Shown: positions 63,027 through 64,000 of the stretch, piece after piece
Numbering within the stretch: position 1 is the stretch's first letter
Layout: each line of letters opens with the position of its first letter
NCBI RefSeq assembly: GCF_014334095.1
Contig: NZ_CP060495.1
Span: 2,069,001-2,133,000 of the forward strand
Direction: 5' to 3'
DNA: 64,000 nucleotides
Source of the DNA: Novosphingopyxis iocasae
GTDB taxonomy: Bacteria; Pseudomonadota; Alphaproteobacteria; Sphingomonadales; Sphingomonadaceae
Program-made: the position numbers and the translations under genes
Notes under the pieces: model-generated
What the model saw: only the letters and a program-made list of their open reading frames with translations
Told to the model about the DNA's origin: nothing
Database searches by the model: none

Positions 63027-63878
63027 TTATTCGGGCGGATCGTCGGCGAAATCGTCCTCCTCCCCCCAATCCTCGTCGTCCGGAAAGTCGCGAAGGTCCG
63101 CATACGCATCCCCCCATTCCGGACCGGTGCGCCCCTCGGCAATGCGCGCCGCCGCCAGTGTCTGGCCCCGCTTCAACGCATCCAGCTTTTCCATGATCAG
63201 CGCGTCGGTCTCTTCCGCCGTCGGAATATGCTCGTGCTCCTCGGCGCGGGCATCGGCCTGCCGCTCGGTGTAGTAGGCCGGGCCGGGCAGCGGATCGTGC
63301 GGCTCCACCGGCTGCGGCACCGCGTCCGCCGCGCGCGCATCCGCCGCTGCTATGGCCTCCGCATCCTCGCTTACCCGCGCCAGCGCCTCGGCCAGCGCCG
63401 CGCCGGTATCGCCGCGCTCGCGCCGCACCTCGCGCCGGTCGATCCAGCAGCCGAAGCGTTCGGGCGCGCGCCGCGTCAGAATGAACATCGCCAGCCGCTC
63501 GTCATATTGGCGCCAGCTGCCCACCTGCTGCCCCTGAAAGAAGATCGGCCGCTCCACGCCGTTCATCGCGCGGCCGAAGGCGGCATCGGCAATGCGCTCC
63601 ACCGCATGATCGAGCGCCGCGTCCCAGGCCGCGCGAAAGCTCGCCGCCTCGGGCCGGGCGCGCAGGCGATAGGCCGATCGCGCGCTGATCCCCACGCGCC
63701 CCGCCGCCTCCGCCACGCAGCCGCACGCGGCCAGCGCATCGATGAACCCCATCTGCCGCGCCCGCGTCCACCCGTCATGGCGCGGGCGAACCGGCACGGG
63801 ATCGAGCCCGTCGGTGAGCGAATGGGTTTCCGCGCGATCACGCGGCGGAAAGGCGGAGCTGTTGGATTGGTGCGTCAT
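63027..63878 (-). CDS. Hypothetical protein with helix-turn-helix domain
   Basis: The 283-residue protein has an N-terminal helix-turn-helix-like region (FIDALAACGCVAEAAGRVGI, then SARSAYRLRARPEA) that resembles the DNA-binding part of phage terminase small subunits. SWRQYDERLAMFILTRRAPERFG follows. The C-terminal 120 residues are acidic and probably disordered, ending in an Asp/Glu-rich tail. I recall similar proteins in sphingomonads without known function. No other phage genes are visible. A 12-bp inverted repeat overlaps its start codon. Confidence 0.7.
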   Translation of the reverse strand: MTHQSNSSAFPPRDRAETHSLTDGLDPVPVRPRHDGWTRARQMGFIDALAACGCVAEAAGRVGISARSAYRLRARPEAASFRAAWDAALDHAVERIADAAFGRAMNGVERPIFFQGQQVGSWRQYDERLAMFILTRRAPERFGCWIDRREVRRERGDTGAALAEALARVSEDAEAIAAADARAADAVPQPVEPHDPLPGPAYYTERQADARAEEHEHIPTAEETDALIMEKLDALKRGQTLAAARIAEGRTGPEWGDAYADLRDFPDDEDWGEEDDFADDPPE

Positions 63879-63888
63879 GACCAGTCAT
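63877..63888. promoter_or_regulatory. Inverted repeat over the start of the helix-turn-helix gene
   Basis: ATGAC-CA-GTCAT is a perfect 5-bp inverted repeat with a 2-bp centre, extending over the start codon of the hypothetical regulator. It could be an autoregulatory site. Confidence 0.25.
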
Positions 63889-64000
63889 AACTGATTTGGA
63901 CGCCTGTAGGACAGGGGTAAGTTATTGGCGCTGTTGGACTTTCCCTACATGGTCCTTGGGTTGTGAAGGAAGGGTTTGAGAAGGACTCACGCAAAGACGC

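Noticed and set aside
1-64000. CRISPR array, insertion sequence or prophage
   Set aside because: I looked for regularly spaced repeats, transposase motifs and phage structural genes. The only repeats are the dispersed inverted family, the 10-bp and 8-bp tandem repeats and small palindromes.

Overview
This window is a GC-rich chromosomal segment from an alphaproteobacterium, most likely a member of the Sphingomonadales. The evidence is a PhyR-NepR-EcfG general stress response locus, an imuA-imuB-dnaE2 mutagenesis cassette behind a GAAC-N7-GAAC LexA box, the gene order rpe / heparinase-like / purH, and eight copies of a dispersed inverted repeat built on CTGAGCTTGTCGAAG, a sequence familiar from sphingomonad genomes. 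It reads as core chromosome. I see no integrase, transposase, phage structural gene or CRISPR array.

Layout. 1-12.9 kb: a truncated methionine/cysteine PLP enzyme with a structured 5' leader, pgeF, pepN, a YeeZ-like dehydrogenase, a DMT exporter, a threonine aldolase, tRNA-Thr(GGT), an aminopeptidase P, oligopeptidase B and a hotdog thioesterase. 13-18.7 kb: the SOS mutagenesis cassette. 18.7-23.2 kb: the stress locus (ecfG, a one-helix membrane peptide, phyR, nepR, an HWE-type kinase), then DNA topoisomerase IB with a candidate EcfG promoter. 23.2-29.8 kb: an SDHAF4-like factor, htpX, rsmB, rpe, a heparinase-like protein and purH. 30-33.8 kb: a three-gene envelope operon (FAD enzyme, GtrA flippase, GT-C glycosyltransferase). 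33.8-41.5 kb: a Tat-exported lipoprotein MsrB, a CYP153-like P450, an ABC exporter pair, queG, a lipoprotein, an EI24 protein and a PfkB kinase. 41.5-50.6 kb: a flippase, gpsA and tsaD divergent from hemC-hemD and a mitofilin-like protein, then trhO, a GST and a second aldolase-like PLP enzyme. 50.6-55.5 kb: a tetR-emrA-emrB-nodT efflux operon. 55.7-64 kb: an M49-like lipoprotein peptidase, a TPR protein, a cold-shock protein, several small or hypothetical proteins, a SWIB protein, a PAP2 phosphatase, a DoxX/UPF0178 pair, a frameshifted hemerythrin gene and a helix-turn-helix hypothetical.

The most interesting signals are five. (1) The leader of the first gene can fold into a compact H-type pseudoknot that contains the Shine-Dalgarno sequence, as in translational riboswitches. 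(2) A clean 8-bp tandem duplication splits the hemerythrin-like gene. (3) One copy of the dispersed repeat has become the N-terminal coding sequence of a transporter. (4) nepR is separated from ecfG, and a tiny membrane protein lies between phyR and ecfG. (5) The FAD/GtrA/GT-C operon looks like a dedicated lipid-linked sugar pathway. Translational coupling through 4-nt GTGA or ATGA overlaps recurs across the window.
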